A DNA stretch of 8,552 nucleotides from Propionibacterium sp. (GCA_012514785.1 JAAYZP010000081.1:1-8552); one strand, 5' to 3'; shown: positions 1 to 6,510, numbered from the stretch's first letter. Made by a program: numbers and translations. The notes: generated by a model from the sequence alone, not told the origin.

Positions 1-361
1 CCAGCTGGTGGTCACTGGTGAGCAGGATCCGCGCCCCGGCACCGTGTGGGAGCGCGGGGGCGAGGGTGAACTCGTCTGAGGTGACGACGTGGCCCCCGGC
101 CTCCGACTCGACGCGGTACGGGGTGCGGCCCTGCGGCAGCGGGTGCACGTGGGCCTCGTGGCGCCGCACGCGGAGGGGGCGCTCGCCGTCGGTCATCCGC
201 GACATCGCCCGGTCGTCGGCGACGAAGACCCGCCCGTCGTCCAGGACCACGCGGTGCTCACCGCCCTCGATGTCGGTGAACCAGACGACGCGCACGCCGT
301 CGGCGTCCGGGAGCTGGAGGAACGGGTCGGACAGCAGGCCGGTCGGCTCGTACGGGCTCAT
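1..361 (-). CDS. Metallophosphoesterase-like protein, N-terminal part (runs off left edge)
   Basis: The reading frame opens at ATG 361 and stays open to base 1, giving 120 residues; the rest lies outside the window. The visible part begins MSPYEPTGLLSDPF and contains VRVVWFTD (residues 23-30) followed by alternating charged and hydrophobic strands. This resembles the beta-sandwich N-terminal domain of purple-acid-phosphatase-like proteins. It ends in RILLTSDHQL (111-120), where the hydrophobic run plus Asp117-His118 would be the start of a calcineurin-type phosphoesterase domain (first metal motif). The remaining metal motifs are not visible, so the catalytic domain is inferred. The start is chosen because TAGGCT lies 6 bases before ATG 361 and the frame matches the conserved-looking N-terminus. 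The gene diverges from the YwiC-like gene. There is no signal peptide, so it would be cytosolic. Family assignment is moderate; substrate unknown. Confidence 0.6.
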   Translation of the reverse strand, partial: MSPYEPTGLLSDPFLQLPDADGVRVVWFTDIEGGEHRVVLDDGRVFVADDRAMSRMTDGERPLRVRRHEAHVHPLPQGRTPYRVESEAGGHVVTSDEFTLAPALPHGAGARILLTSDHQL

Positions 362-367
362 GCGGCC

Positions 368-373
368 AGCCTA
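368..373 (-). promoter_or_regulatory. Putative -10 hexamer (TAGGCT) for a leaderless transcript of the metallophosphoesterase gene
   Basis: On the minus strand TAGGCT is followed by GGCCGC and then ATG at 361. TANNNT is the actinobacterial -10 consensus, and a 6-base gap would place transcription start at or next to the A of the ATG. No Shine-Dalgarno is present and no -35 is recognisable. Confidence 0.5.
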
Positions 374-442
374 TAGAGTGGCCGCGGCGATCGGCGGTCG
401 TTCGAGCCCGACCCCCGTCCGCGCCGCAATAATTACGAAAGA

Positions 443-448
443 TATGGT
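443..448 (+). promoter_or_regulatory. Putative -10 hexamer (TATGGT) for a leaderless transcript of the YwiC-like gene
   Basis: TATGGT lies in an unusually AT-rich patch (about 428-450) in otherwise GC-rich sequence. It is followed by AGAAGC and then GTG 455. The spacing fits a transcript that begins on the GTG. No convincing Shine-Dalgarno or -35 element is visible. The 93-base region between the two divergent starts (362-454) holds this hexamer and the one at 368-373 and nothing else I can identify. Confidence 0.45.
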
Positions 449-454
449 AGAAGC

Positions 455-1261
455 GTGACGTCGCAGACCAGGATGAAGCCGCAGACCAGGAAGTCGCCCA
501 GCAAGTCGAAGGGCTGGGTGCCCCTGCAGCACGGGGCTTGGGCGATGATGATCGTGCCTTACGTGCTAGGTGCCATCCGGGCGGCGCAGACTGGCGTGTT
601 CGGCTGGGGGCACGTGACGCTCTTCGCCTTTTGGATGCTCGGCTACTTCACCTTCAACTCGGCCTCCGGCTGGCTCAAGGCCGCCCAGTGGCAGAAGCCC
701 AGGTACGTGAAGCCGCTGCTGATCTACGGCATCGCAGCTGCGGTGTTCGGCGTCCTCACGCTGCTGCTCGTCGGGGTCCGGCCGCTGCCGTGGGTGCTCG
801 TCTTCCTGCCGCTGATGCTGCCCGCCGTCTGGCTGGCCGGGCAGCGCAAGGAACGCGCGACGATCGGGGGCTTCCTGACCATCGCCGCCGCCGCCGTGAT
901 CCTGCCTGTGGCTCGCTACCTGTACCCGAGCGACATCGGTGACTGGCCCCAGATCGCCGCGCTGGCCGGCATGGTGTTCGCGTACTTCTCGAGCACGGTG
1001 CTCTTCGTGAAGACGAACATCCGCGAGCGGGGTTCGCGCGGTTACATGATCGCGTCGATCGTCTACCACGCGGTCGTCGTCGTCGCGGCCGTCGTGCTGA
1101 CCGTGCTGGGGCTCGTGGGTTGGTGGTGGATCCCGTTCGCCGTCGTCGTGCTCGCCAAGGCGGTCGTCGTGCCGCCCATGAAGCTGCGCCCGCTGCCGCT
1201 GGGCATCATCGAGATCATCCTCAGCGTGACGATCATCGTCTGTGTGGTCGCGTTCGGCTGA
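455..1261 (+). CDS. YwiC-like family integral membrane protein
   Basis: This 268-residue protein has a basic, Lys/Arg-rich first 20 residues and then roughly eight or nine hydrophobic segments, so it is an inner-membrane protein. Diagnostic points are QHGAWAM at 25-31, FVKTNIRERG at 184-193 in a cytoplasmic-looking loop, and PLGIIEI near the C-terminus (248-254). These match my memory of the YwiC-like family, whose biochemical role is not established; the gene is named after a Bacillus subtilis gene. GTG 455 is chosen over ATG 473 (residue 7) because the -10-like TATGGT sits 6 bases before the GTG and neither start has a good Shine-Dalgarno. It is divergent from the metallophosphoesterase gene, convergent with the GH13 gene, and appears monocistronic. 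Family call fairly sure; function unknown. Confidence 0.85.
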   Translation: MTSQTRMKPQTRKSPSKSKGWVPLQHGAWAMMIVPYVLGAIRAAQTGVFGWGHVTLFAFWMLGYFTFNSASGWLKAAQWQKPRYVKPLLIYGIAAAVFGVLTLLLVGVRPLPWVLVFLPLMLPAVWLAGQRKERATIGGFLTIAAAAVILPVARYLYPSDIGDWPQIAALAGMVFAYFSSTVLFVKTNIRERGSRGYMIASIVYHAVVVVAAVVLTVLGLVGWWWIPFAVVVLAKAVVVPPMKLRPLPLGIIEIILSVTIIVCVVAFG

Positions 1262-1307
1262 GCCCCGCAGGGGACTTCGTGAACGAGTGCTGGTCACTGG
1301 GCGCACA

Positions 1308-1324
1308 GGTTAACTATGTCAACC
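1308..1324. repeat. Imperfect inverted repeat in the convergent intergenic region
   Basis: GGTTAAC (1308-1314) and GTCAACC (1318-1324) are 7-base arms with one mismatch, separated by TAT. It lies between the convergent ends of the YwiC-like and GH13 genes, in an 81-base gap (1262-1342). It could be a weak hairpin at the 3' ends or a protein-binding palindrome. There is no following T-tract on either strand, so it is not a classical terminator. Confidence 0.4.
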
Positions 1325-1342
1325 GCTGTCACCCGGCAGAGC

Positions 1343-3235
1343 TCACGGCTCGACGGTCACCCGGCTGATGCTCGACTCCCACGGCCCCATCGTGAGCCCG
1401 CGGTCGCCGAAGACGGGCGTCGCCTCGCCCGAGAAGGGCGGGCGCGTGCGCGGCTTGCCCGTGAGGTTGAGCTCGATCAGCCAGCTCGACCCCGGATCCC
1501 GCCGGATGTAGACGAACACATGCTTCGTCAGCTCCAGCACCTCCAGCCGCCCCGTCTTGAGGGCCGAGTGCTCGCGGCGCAGCGTGATCAGCTCCCGGTA
1601 CCACGACCACACCGACAGCGGATCCTCCATCTGCGCCTCCGCCGAGAAGCCGGGCGTGTCCTCCAACCGGGGCAGCCAGGCGCCGGAGTCGTCCTGATCC
1701 TCCGTCCAGCGCATCGGGGTGCGCGCGTGGTCGCGGGACCCGGCCAGGATCTCGGCCCAGGCCTCGTCGTCGCTCCGCCCCTTGGCCCGCAGCGCGCCGT
1801 ATCGGTTGACGGACTCGACGTCGCGCAGGTCCTCCACACTCCGGAAGGGCTCGTTGATCGCGCCCAGCTCCTGGCCCTGGTAGATGAACGGCGTGCCGCG
1901 CATGGTGAGCTGCATCGTCGCCACCAACTTCGCGACGGCGACCCGCACCTCCGGATCGTCCCCGGCGTGCGGCGCGATCTTGCTGACGATGCGCGGATTG
2001 TCGTGGTTCTCGACGAACAGGCTCACCCAGTCGCCCTCGCCGATGCGCGCGTTGTAGTCCGCCCAGAACCGCGCCAGGTAGGCGGGGTCGTAGGCGTAGT
2101 CGTGCCACCGGGTCCTGCCCGGCGGCTCCAGCACGTCGAAGTTGAAGATCAGGTCCAGCTGTCTCCTGGACCAGCCGCTCAGCAGGCGGCCCGCCTGCAC
2201 GCCGATGCCCGGCGTCTCGCCGATCATCACCGCGACGCTGCCGTCCGGGCGCGTGAAGCCCTCGCTGCGCAGCTCGGCGAGGTACTCGTCGAGCTCCGGC
2301 CCGTAGAGGTAGTGCTCGATGCCGGTGAACTCCAGCAGCTCGCCGACGAACGGGTGCCCGTCGGGCAGGCCGTCGGTCTTGGAGATGTAGTTGATCACGT
2401 CCATCCGGAAGCCGTCGATCCCGCGGTCCACCCACCACGCCACGATGTCGGCCACCTCCTCGCGGACCCGGGGGTTTCGCCAGTTGAGGTCCATCTGGGA
2501 GTCGTCGAAGAGGTGCAGCGCCCACTTCCCGGCCTCCGGGATCCACGTCCAGGCCGGGCCGGAGAAGAACGACTGCCAGTTGTTCGGGGGCGCATCGGGG
2601 GTGCCGTCGACGAGGAAGTAGTAGTCGCCGTACTCCCCGTCGGGGTCGGCGACGGGCCGGCGGAACCACTCGTGTTCGGCGCTGGTGTGGTTGACCACCA
2701 GGTCGAGGATGATCTTCATCCCGCGCTCGTGGCAGCCCGCGATCAGGGCATCGACGTCGTCGAGCGTGCCCATCTCGGCCATGATCGCGCGGTAGTCGCG
2801 CACGTCGTAGCCCATGTCGCGGCCGGGGGAGTCGAAGATGGGGGAGAGCCACACGCAGTCCACGCCCAGCTCAGCGAGGTAGTCGAGCTTGGCGATGACG
2901 CCCCGGATGTCGCCCAGGCCGTCGCCGTCGGAGTCGGCGAAGCTGCGGGGATAGACCTGGTAAAACACGGCGCTGCGCCACCAGGGGTGCAGGTCGGGGC
3001 CCTCGATCGACGTCTCGGGCGAGATCCGATTCACCATGCCGGCCAGCACGTCCATCAACCCGCCGCCGGTGACCCTCGAGGAGAGCTTGTCGATCGTGCC
3101 GAGCCGCATCCCGGCCAGGGCCTCGGGGAGCCAGCGGGGCGCGGCGGTGTGCAGGACCAGCTTGTCGACGACGTCCCGCCCCAGCGGGTGCTGCATGATG
3201 TCTCGGAGGCGGCTGTTGCGGGAGAACTCGGACAT
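1343..3235 (-). CDS. GH13 alpha-glucosidase, oligo-1,6-glucosidase type, with N-terminal helical domain
   Basis: This 630-residue cytosolic glycoside hydrolase releases glucose from short alpha-glucosides. The (beta/alpha)8 part begins near WWRSAVFYQVYPRSF (85-99). Motifs: a calcium-loop-like DSDGDGLGD (101-109), DLVVNH (178-183), QMDLN (247-251), GFRMDVIN with nucleophile Asp279, IGE with acid/base Glu340, and ENHDN with Asp412. All three catalytic acids are present. Val280 next to the nucleophile and the QxDLN motif are features of alpha-1,6-acting members; alpha-1,4 enzymes usually have Ala or Thr there. A typical member is about 550-560 residues; the excess is an N-terminal segment (about 1-75) described separately. 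No signal peptide is seen, so substrate must be imported, presumably by the symporter encoded 9 bases upstream. Start ATG 3235 has TAGGCT 6 bases before it and no Shine-Dalgarno. Family certain; exact substrate (isomaltose, panose or a relative) inferred. Confidence 0.93.
   Translation of the reverse strand: MSEFSRNSRLRDIMQHPLGRDVVDKLVLHTAAPRWLPEALAGMRLGTIDKLSSRVTGGGLMDVLAGMVNRISPETSIEGPDLHPWWRSAVFYQVYPRSFADSDGDGLGDIRGVIAKLDYLAELGVDCVWLSPIFDSPGRDMGYDVRDYRAIMAEMGTLDDVDALIAGCHERGMKIILDLVVNHTSAEHEWFRRPVADPDGEYGDYYFLVDGTPDAPPNNWQSFFSGPAWTWIPEAGKWALHLFDDSQMDLNWRNPRVREEVADIVAWWVDRGIDGFRMDVINYISKTDGLPDGHPFVGELLEFTGIEHYLYGPELDEYLAELRSEGFTRPDGSVAVMIGETPGIGVQAGRLLSGWSRRQLDLIFNFDVLEPPGRTRWHDYAYDPAYLARFWADYNARIGEGDWVSLFVENHDNPRIVSKIAPHAGDDPEVRVAVAKLVATMQLTMRGTPFIYQGQELGAINEPFRSVEDLRDVESVNRYGALRAKGRSDDEAWAEILAGSRDHARTPMRWTEDQDDSGAWLPRLEDTPGFSAEAQMEDPLSVWSWYRELITLRREHSALKTGRLEVLELTKHVFVYIRRDPGSSWLIELNLTGKPRTRPPFSGEATPVFGDRGLTMGPWESSISRVTVEP
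3010..3235 (-). other. N-terminal extension of the GH13 enzyme resembling a small helical glycosidase-associated domain
   Basis: Residues 1-75 lie before the catalytic domain. They read as short helices: SRNSRLRDIMQHPLGRDVV (5-23), then a Pro/Trp-containing stretch, then MRLGTIDKLSS and GGGLMDVLAGMVN ending near 69. The order (small-residue start, L-x-DIM, P-x-GR, then a leucine helix ending in N) recalls the little helical module seen at the C-terminus of some GH3 beta-glucosidases and other sugar enzymes. Its role is unknown to me. Identification is by pattern memory, not by alignment. Confidence 0.45.
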
Positions 3236-3241
3236 GGCCCC

Positions 3242-3247
3242 AGCCTA
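3242..3247 (-). promoter_or_regulatory. Putative -10 hexamer (TAGGCT) for GH13, containing the stop codon of the upstream gene
   Basis: On the minus strand TAGGCT is followed by GGGGCC and ATG 3235. Its first three bases (3247-3245) are the TAG stop of the symporter gene. The layout is the same as at 368-373 and 8056-8061. It may give GH13 its own leaderless transcript besides operon read-through. No -35 element is visible. Confidence 0.4.
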
Positions 3248-4591
3248 TGGGGATCGGACCTCGCGCTGGCGGAGTTCGGCGACGATGTCCGCGTAGGTGA
3301 CCTCGTCGAGCCGGTAGCGGGTGCGCAGGATCAGGTAGCTCACCACCACGAGCGCCAGCGGGATCACCATCATCGCCACCCGGATCACCGCGCGCCCGCC
3401 GTCGGTCAGGTCGGAGGCGAGTTCGGCGTCCGAGATGCCGCTCAGCACCACGGTGGCGCCGACGACGCCGGTGGCGAGCGCGTTGCTGAACTTGTAGATG
3501 AACGGCTGCAGCGCGAACGTCACCGCCTCGTTGCGGCGCCCCAGCTTCCACTGCCCGTACTCGGCGCTGTCGGCGATGAACATCACCATCAGCAGCTGGA
3601 TCGCGCCCTGCCCGGCGAACAGCAGCACGCCCGCGACGGCGATCACCCCCATCGACTGCCCCGCGAAGAAGAAGATCACGTAGCCCGCAGTCATCAGCAC
3701 GGTGGCGAGCAGGTGGATCGTGAACCGGCGCAGCACCCTGCTCAGCAGCGGGAACGCCGCCAGCGCCGCGATCTGCGTGACGCCGAGGATGAGGGCGAAC
3801 GTCGCGTAGGCGTCCTCGTCGCCGAAGACGTACTTGAAGTAGTAGAGCCCCATCGACGTCGTGATCGTGTAGCCGGTCATGAACAGCGTCATGCCGAGCG
3901 TGGTCCACATCAGCTGGTCGTTGGCGACGATCGCCCGCCACAGGCCTTTGAGCCCGGTGCTGTCGGTAGCCACCTGCACCTTCTCGCGCACGAACAGCAG
4001 CGGCAGCGCCTGGAAGAGCAGCATCAGCGCGGCCGCGCCGACGGCGAACCAGAACCAGCCCTGTTGCAGCGAGCCCGTCGCCTCACCCAGCAGCTTCGTC
4101 AGTGGCACGATGCCGACGACGACGGAGAACAGCCCGATGTTGGCGCAGATGCGGGCCACCACCCCGATCCGCTCGCGCTCCTTCTGGTCACGCGTCAGCG
4201 AGGGCAGCATGCCCCAGTAGGAGATGTCGTTGATCGTGTAGGCGATCTCGAACGCGAGATAGGTGAGCGTGAACACCGCCACGAAGCCCCACCCCGTGAC
4301 GCCGAAGTCGGTGAACATCAGCACGCCCGCCACCGCCCAGAGCAGCGCGCCGGAGCCCATCCAGGGCTTGAACTTGCCCCACCGCGAACGCGTGTTGTCG
4401 ACGATCATGCCCATGAACGGGTCGTTGACCGCATCGAAGATGCGCATCAGCACCATCACGACGGTCACGGCGATCAGCTCCGCCCCGCCGATTCCGAGCA
4501 CATCGGTGAGGTAGAACATGAGGAACAGCGACACCATCGCGGCGAGCATGTCCCTGCCGAGGGTCCCCAGCCCGTAGGCGAAAGCGGTCAC
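3245..4591 (-). CDS. GPH-family (MelB-like) sugar:cation symporter
   Basis: This 448-residue membrane protein of the major facilitator superfamily, glycoside-pentoside-hexuronide branch, has about twelve hydrophobic segments. Hallmarks are YGLGTLGRDM (6-15), RIFDAVNDPFMG (50-61), TRSRWGKFKPW (67-77) and NDISYWGMLPSLT (121-133). Asp14, Asp53, Asp57 and Asp122 line up by eye with Asp19, Asp55, Asp59 and Asp124 of MelB, the cation-site residues, so coupling to Na+ or H+ is likely. There is no C-terminal IIA domain, unlike LacS. GTG 4591 is the only ATG, GTG or TTG start after the in-frame stop at 4628-4630. It overlaps the methyltransferase stop as GTGA. TACGCT lies 6 bases before it. With the GH13 gene 9 bases downstream, it probably imports the enzyme's alpha-glucoside substrate. 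Family sure; sugar inferred. Confidence 0.93.
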   Translation of the reverse strand: MTAFAYGLGTLGRDMLAAMVSLFLMFYLTDVLGIGGAELIAVTVVMVLMRIFDAVNDPFMGMIVDNTRSRWGKFKPWMGSGALLWAVAGVLMFTDFGVTGWGFVAVFTLTYLAFEIAYTINDISYWGMLPSLTRDQKERERIGVVARICANIGLFSVVVGIVPLTKLLGEATGSLQQGWFWFAVGAAALMLLFQALPLLFVREKVQVATDSTGLKGLWRAIVANDQLMWTTLGMTLFMTGYTITTSMGLYYFKYVFGDEDAYATFALILGVTQIAALAAFPLLSRVLRRFTIHLLATVLMTAGYVIFFFAGQSMGVIAVAGVLLFAGQGAIQLLMVMFIADSAEYGQWKLGRRNEAVTFALQPFIYKFSNALATGVVGATVVLSGISDAELASDLTDGGRAVIRVAMMVIPLALVVVSYLILRTRYRLDEVTYADIVAELRQREVRSP

Positions 4592-5382
4592 CCGGTCAGC
4601 GTAGGGCAGAACGTGAGGATCGAGACGTCAATCGTCACGTTCGTCGCGCCCACGTCGCGGGCGCCGTGGAACGCGTTCGGACCCATCGCGACGATGTCCG
4701 TTGCGGCCCGCTCGTCCAGGTGTGTGAGGAATGTGACCCGCTCCACGTCCGGCGCGCTGCCGAATGCGGACTCGACCCGCTCCGCCTTGTCCTCCTCGAT
4801 GCCCAGCAGACCGTGTTCCGCGCGGAGCTCGGCCAGGTGCCCCGTGTTCGGGACCACGACGACGACCCTCCCGCCCGGGCGCAGCACCCGGAGGAACTCG
4901 GCGGGGTTGCGGGGCGCGAACACGCACAGCACCGCGTCGAGGGTGGCATCCCGGACCGGCAGCCCGGCCCAGGTGTCCGCGACGACGGACGCCACCCGGG
5001 GATCCGCGCGGGCAGCTCGCCGGGCCGCAGGCACGGAGACGTCGGCGGCGAGCCCCCGCGCCGTCGACGGCAGCGCGGCAGCCAGGTAGTGGCCGGTGCC
5101 CGCGCCCGCCTCGAGCACGCGCTCGGCATTGGCGATCCGCTCGGCCAGCGCCGCCATGATCGGCGCGTAGTGCCCGGCGGAGAGGAAGCGGTCGCGGGCG
5201 GCCACCATCTCGGCCGTGTCCGCGTTCTTCGGGGCCGCGCGCCCCAGCAGGTTGACGTAGCCCTGGCGTGCGACGTCGAAGCTGTGCAGGGCAGGACATC
5301 GCAGGGTGGCGTCATCGAGCGCGAGGGAGTCGCTGCACACGGGGCAGCGCAGCCAGCCAGCGACGTCGCCGAGCGCGCTCAC
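4588..5382 (-). CDS. rlmA: 23S rRNA (guanine-N1)-methyltransferase, RlmA family
   Basis: This 264-residue cytosolic enzyme uses S-adenosylmethionine to methylate N1 of a guanine in 23S rRNA helix 35. Gram-negative members modify G745; Gram-positive RlmA(II)/TlrB members modify G748, which is the likelier target here. The N-terminal zinc site is visible as Cys13, Cys16, Cys29 and His33, followed by FDVARQGYVNLL (35-46), the family's signature. DTAEMVAARDRFLSAGHY (55-72) follows. SAM motif I is VLEAGAGTGHY (89-99), and LRPGGRVVVVVPN (167-179) is a late methyltransferase strand. The start is GTG 5382, which overlaps the SURF1 stop as GTGA; the frame is open further upstream, but only because it lies over SURF1. 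The gene is translationally coupled to its neighbours on both sides. TlrB-type enzymes contribute to tylosin resistance in combination with a second methyltransferase; resistance is not implied here. Confidence 0.9.
   Translation of the reverse strand: MSALGDVAGWLRCPVCSDSLALDDATLRCPALHSFDVARQGYVNLLGRAAPKNADTAEMVAARDRFLSAGHYAPIMAALAERIANAERVLEAGAGTGHYLAAALPSTARGLAADVSVPAARRAARADPRVASVVADTWAGLPVRDATLDAVLCVFAPRNPAEFLRVLRPGGRVVVVVPNTGHLAELRAEHGLLGIEEDKAERVESAFGSAPDVERVTFLTHLDERAATDIVAMGPNAFHGARDVGATNVTIDVSILTFCPTLTG
4598..4603 (-). promoter_or_regulatory. Putative internal -10 hexamer (TACGCT) before the symporter gene
   Basis: On the minus strand TACGCT is followed by GACCGG and GTG 4591. It lies inside the 3' end of the methyltransferase gene, so codon constraints make a chance match more likely than at the intergenic sites. 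If real, the sugar module could be transcribed separately from the SURF1-rlmA genes, as a leaderless message. Confidence 0.3.
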
Positions 5383-6167
5383 GACCCGACGGGCGCGCCC
5401 GCCTCTGCCTCCGCCTCGGCGCGGGCCTCCCGCTGCTCCTTGCGGCGCTGCGCCTTCCTGCGGTCGCGGATGTCGGCTCGGATCAGCACGACCACCCCGA
5501 CGACGGCGATCAGCGTGAACGCGAACCACTGCCAGGCGTAGCTCTCGTGCGGGCCCTCGTCGTCGAGCTCGGGCAGGGCGATGGGTTCCAGCATGGGATC
5601 GTCGGCGGGGGAGGACTCGGTGACGGTGACATAGCCGTTGACCAGGTCCCGGCCCAGCCACTGCGAGATCGCCTCGGAGTCGATCAGCCGGATGTGGAAC
5701 TCGTGGGGGGTGATGGCGCTGTCGCGGCCCCGCTCGTCGCGCTGGACGTAGCCGGTGACCGTCACCTCGCCCGGGGGTGCCTCCGGCGGGTCGGGGTCGG
5801 GTGCGCCTGCGGGGCGGGGGATGAAGCCGCGGTCGACGAGCACGTGCCGGCCGTCGTGCGCCTCCATGACGGAGAGCACCTCGGACCCGGTGGCGCCCTG
5901 GTTGCGGTAGCCGACGTGGAACGTCTCGCCCGTGTACGTGCCGGTGATCGTCACCGGCTGCCACTGGTCCTCATCCGTCATGATCCGGTTCATGACCTGC
6001 TCGTAGGGCACCGGGTCCTGCTGCGCGTGGAGCTCTACGAGCGCGTTCATCGCGCGGCGCTCCTCGAGACGGTCCAACTGCCACTCACCGAGCCGGATGA
6101 ACACCGCCACGAGGACCAGCACCAGAACGACCAGGGACCCCCATCGGATGAGCATCTTGCTTGTCAT
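5379..6167 (-). CDS. SURF1 family protein (cytochrome c oxidase assembly)
   Basis: This 262-residue membrane protein has the two-helix SURF1 layout: an N-terminal transmembrane segment (about 8-26), a large soluble domain, and a second transmembrane segment (about 212-229). Family motifs are LGEWQLDRL (26-34), VLVDRGFIP (109-117) and SYAWQWFAF (209-217). SURF1 proteins help insert heme a and assemble subunit I of aa3-type cytochrome c oxidase, so the host probably respires aerobically. The C-terminal tail (230-262) is highly charged, Arg/Lys then Glu/Ala rich. ATG 6167 overlaps the DUF3099 stop as ATGA. GGGAG sits 12 bases before the start, too far for a good Shine-Dalgarno, so coupling with the upstream gene probably matters. 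The stop overlaps the rlmA start as GTGA. Confidence 0.93.
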   Translation of the reverse strand: MTSKMLIRWGSLVVLVLVLVAVFIRLGEWQLDRLEERRAMNALVELHAQQDPVPYEQVMNRIMTDEDQWQPVTITGTYTGETFHVGYRNQGATGSEVLSVMEAHDGRHVLVDRGFIPRPAGAPDPDPPEAPPGEVTVTGYVQRDERGRDSAITPHEFHIRLIDSEAISQWLGRDLVNGYVTVTESSPADDPMLEPIALPELDDEGPHESYAWQWFAFTLIAVVGVVVLIRADIRDRRKAQRRKEQREARAEAEAEAGAPVGS

Positions 6168-6469
6168 TCGTCGTCAACACTCCCGTGGATCACTTCGGTG
6201 GGGGGCAGGGCCCTGCGGGTGCTGTCGTCGGGGCGCTCCGGCTCGGGCGGCAGGCGTCGATCCGACGCGTTCGCGAGTACGACGGCGATGATCGGCAGCA
6301 GCGCCGCGCCGGCGAGCGCCAGGACCTTCCAGTAGCCGGGCACCACGAGGAACAGGAGGAAGCACACGGTGCGTATCCCCATGGTGATCGCGTAGCGCTT
6401 CTGCCGCTCCTCGAGATCGAGGGTGCGGCCACGCGACGCGCGCGTGATCAGATGTCCCTCGGCTGCCAT
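6164..6469 (-). CDS. DUF3099 family small membrane protein
   Basis: This 101-residue protein has a basic N-terminus (HLITRASRGRTLD, 6-18), then ERQKRYAITMGIRTVCF (21-37) leading into two hydrophobic segments (about 34-46 and 49-67) and the closing motif VVLANASDRR (63-72). That pattern matches my memory of DUF3099, an actinobacterial membrane family often found beside SURF1. The tail is acidic and proline-rich. No function is established. The frame extends far upstream through fabG and fabI in antisense, but ATG 6469 is the sensible start: the family N-terminus begins there, TAGGGT lies 7 bases before it, and it gives a short divergent gap to fabG. It is first in the five-gene minus-strand train and overlaps SURF1 by ATGA. 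Confidence 0.85.
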   Translation of the reverse strand: MAAEGHLITRASRGRTLDLEERQKRYAITMGIRTVCFLLFLVVPGYWKVLALAGAALLPIIAVVLANASDRRLPPEPERPDDSTRRALPPTEVIHGSVDDE

Positions 6470-6476
6470 GCGGGCA

Positions 6477-6482
6477 ACCCTA
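6477..6482 (-). promoter_or_regulatory. Putative -10 hexamer (TAGGGT) for the DUF3099-SURF1-rlmA transcript
   Basis: On the minus strand TAGGGT is followed by seven bases (TGCCCGC) and ATG 6469, the leaderless spacing. An AGGAG at 6483-6487 is 13 bases from the ATG, too far for a normal Shine-Dalgarno, and would lie upstream of the predicted transcript start. No -35 consensus is visible. Confidence 0.45.
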
Positions 6483-6504
6483 CTCCTGCCACGGAAGCCT
6501 GCGG

Positions 6505-6510
6505 TAAGTT
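6505..6510 (+). promoter_or_regulatory. Putative -10 hexamer (TAAGTT) for the fabG-fabI operon
   Basis: TAAGTT is followed by GCGGGCT and ATG 6518, so transcription would start on or beside the fabG start codon. There is no Shine-Dalgarno between them. The -35 region (about 6482-6487) overlaps the divergent hexamer at 6477-6482 and shows no TTGACA match. Confidence 0.5.

Noticed and set aside
18..458. Plus-strand open frames over bases 18-458.
   Set aside because: They are antisense to the metallophosphoesterase-like gene, are Arg/Ser/Thr-rich, and show no recognisable motif.
455..475. ATG 473 as the start of the YwiC-like gene.
   Set aside because: Possible, but it lacks a good Shine-Dalgarno and a -10 at leaderless distance, whereas GTG 455 has TATGGT 6 bases upstream.
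1263..1273. CCCC-GCA-GGGG hairpin as a terminator after the YwiC-like gene.
   Set aside because: The stem is only four pairs and no T-run follows; such short GC palindromes are common in this composition.
4626..4631. TTGACG on the minus strand as a -35 element for the symporter promoter.
   Set aside because: The distance to TACGCT is 22 bases, well outside the usual 16-19, and it lies within rlmA coding sequence.
1316..5089. A 1257-codon plus-strand open frame covering GH13, the symporter and part of rlmA.
   Set aside because: It is codon-aligned antisense to the GH13 and symporter genes, where stops are rare because TTA, CTA and TCA codons are avoided in GC-rich genes. Its translation is Arg/His/Val/Asp-rich with no domain, while the minus-strand frames carry complete catalytic and transport motifs.
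5383..5964. Upstream extension of the rlmA frame.
   Set aside because: It lies wholly over SURF1 on the same strand in another frame. The zinc-site N-terminus of RlmA begins just after GTG 5382, which overlaps the SURF1 stop.
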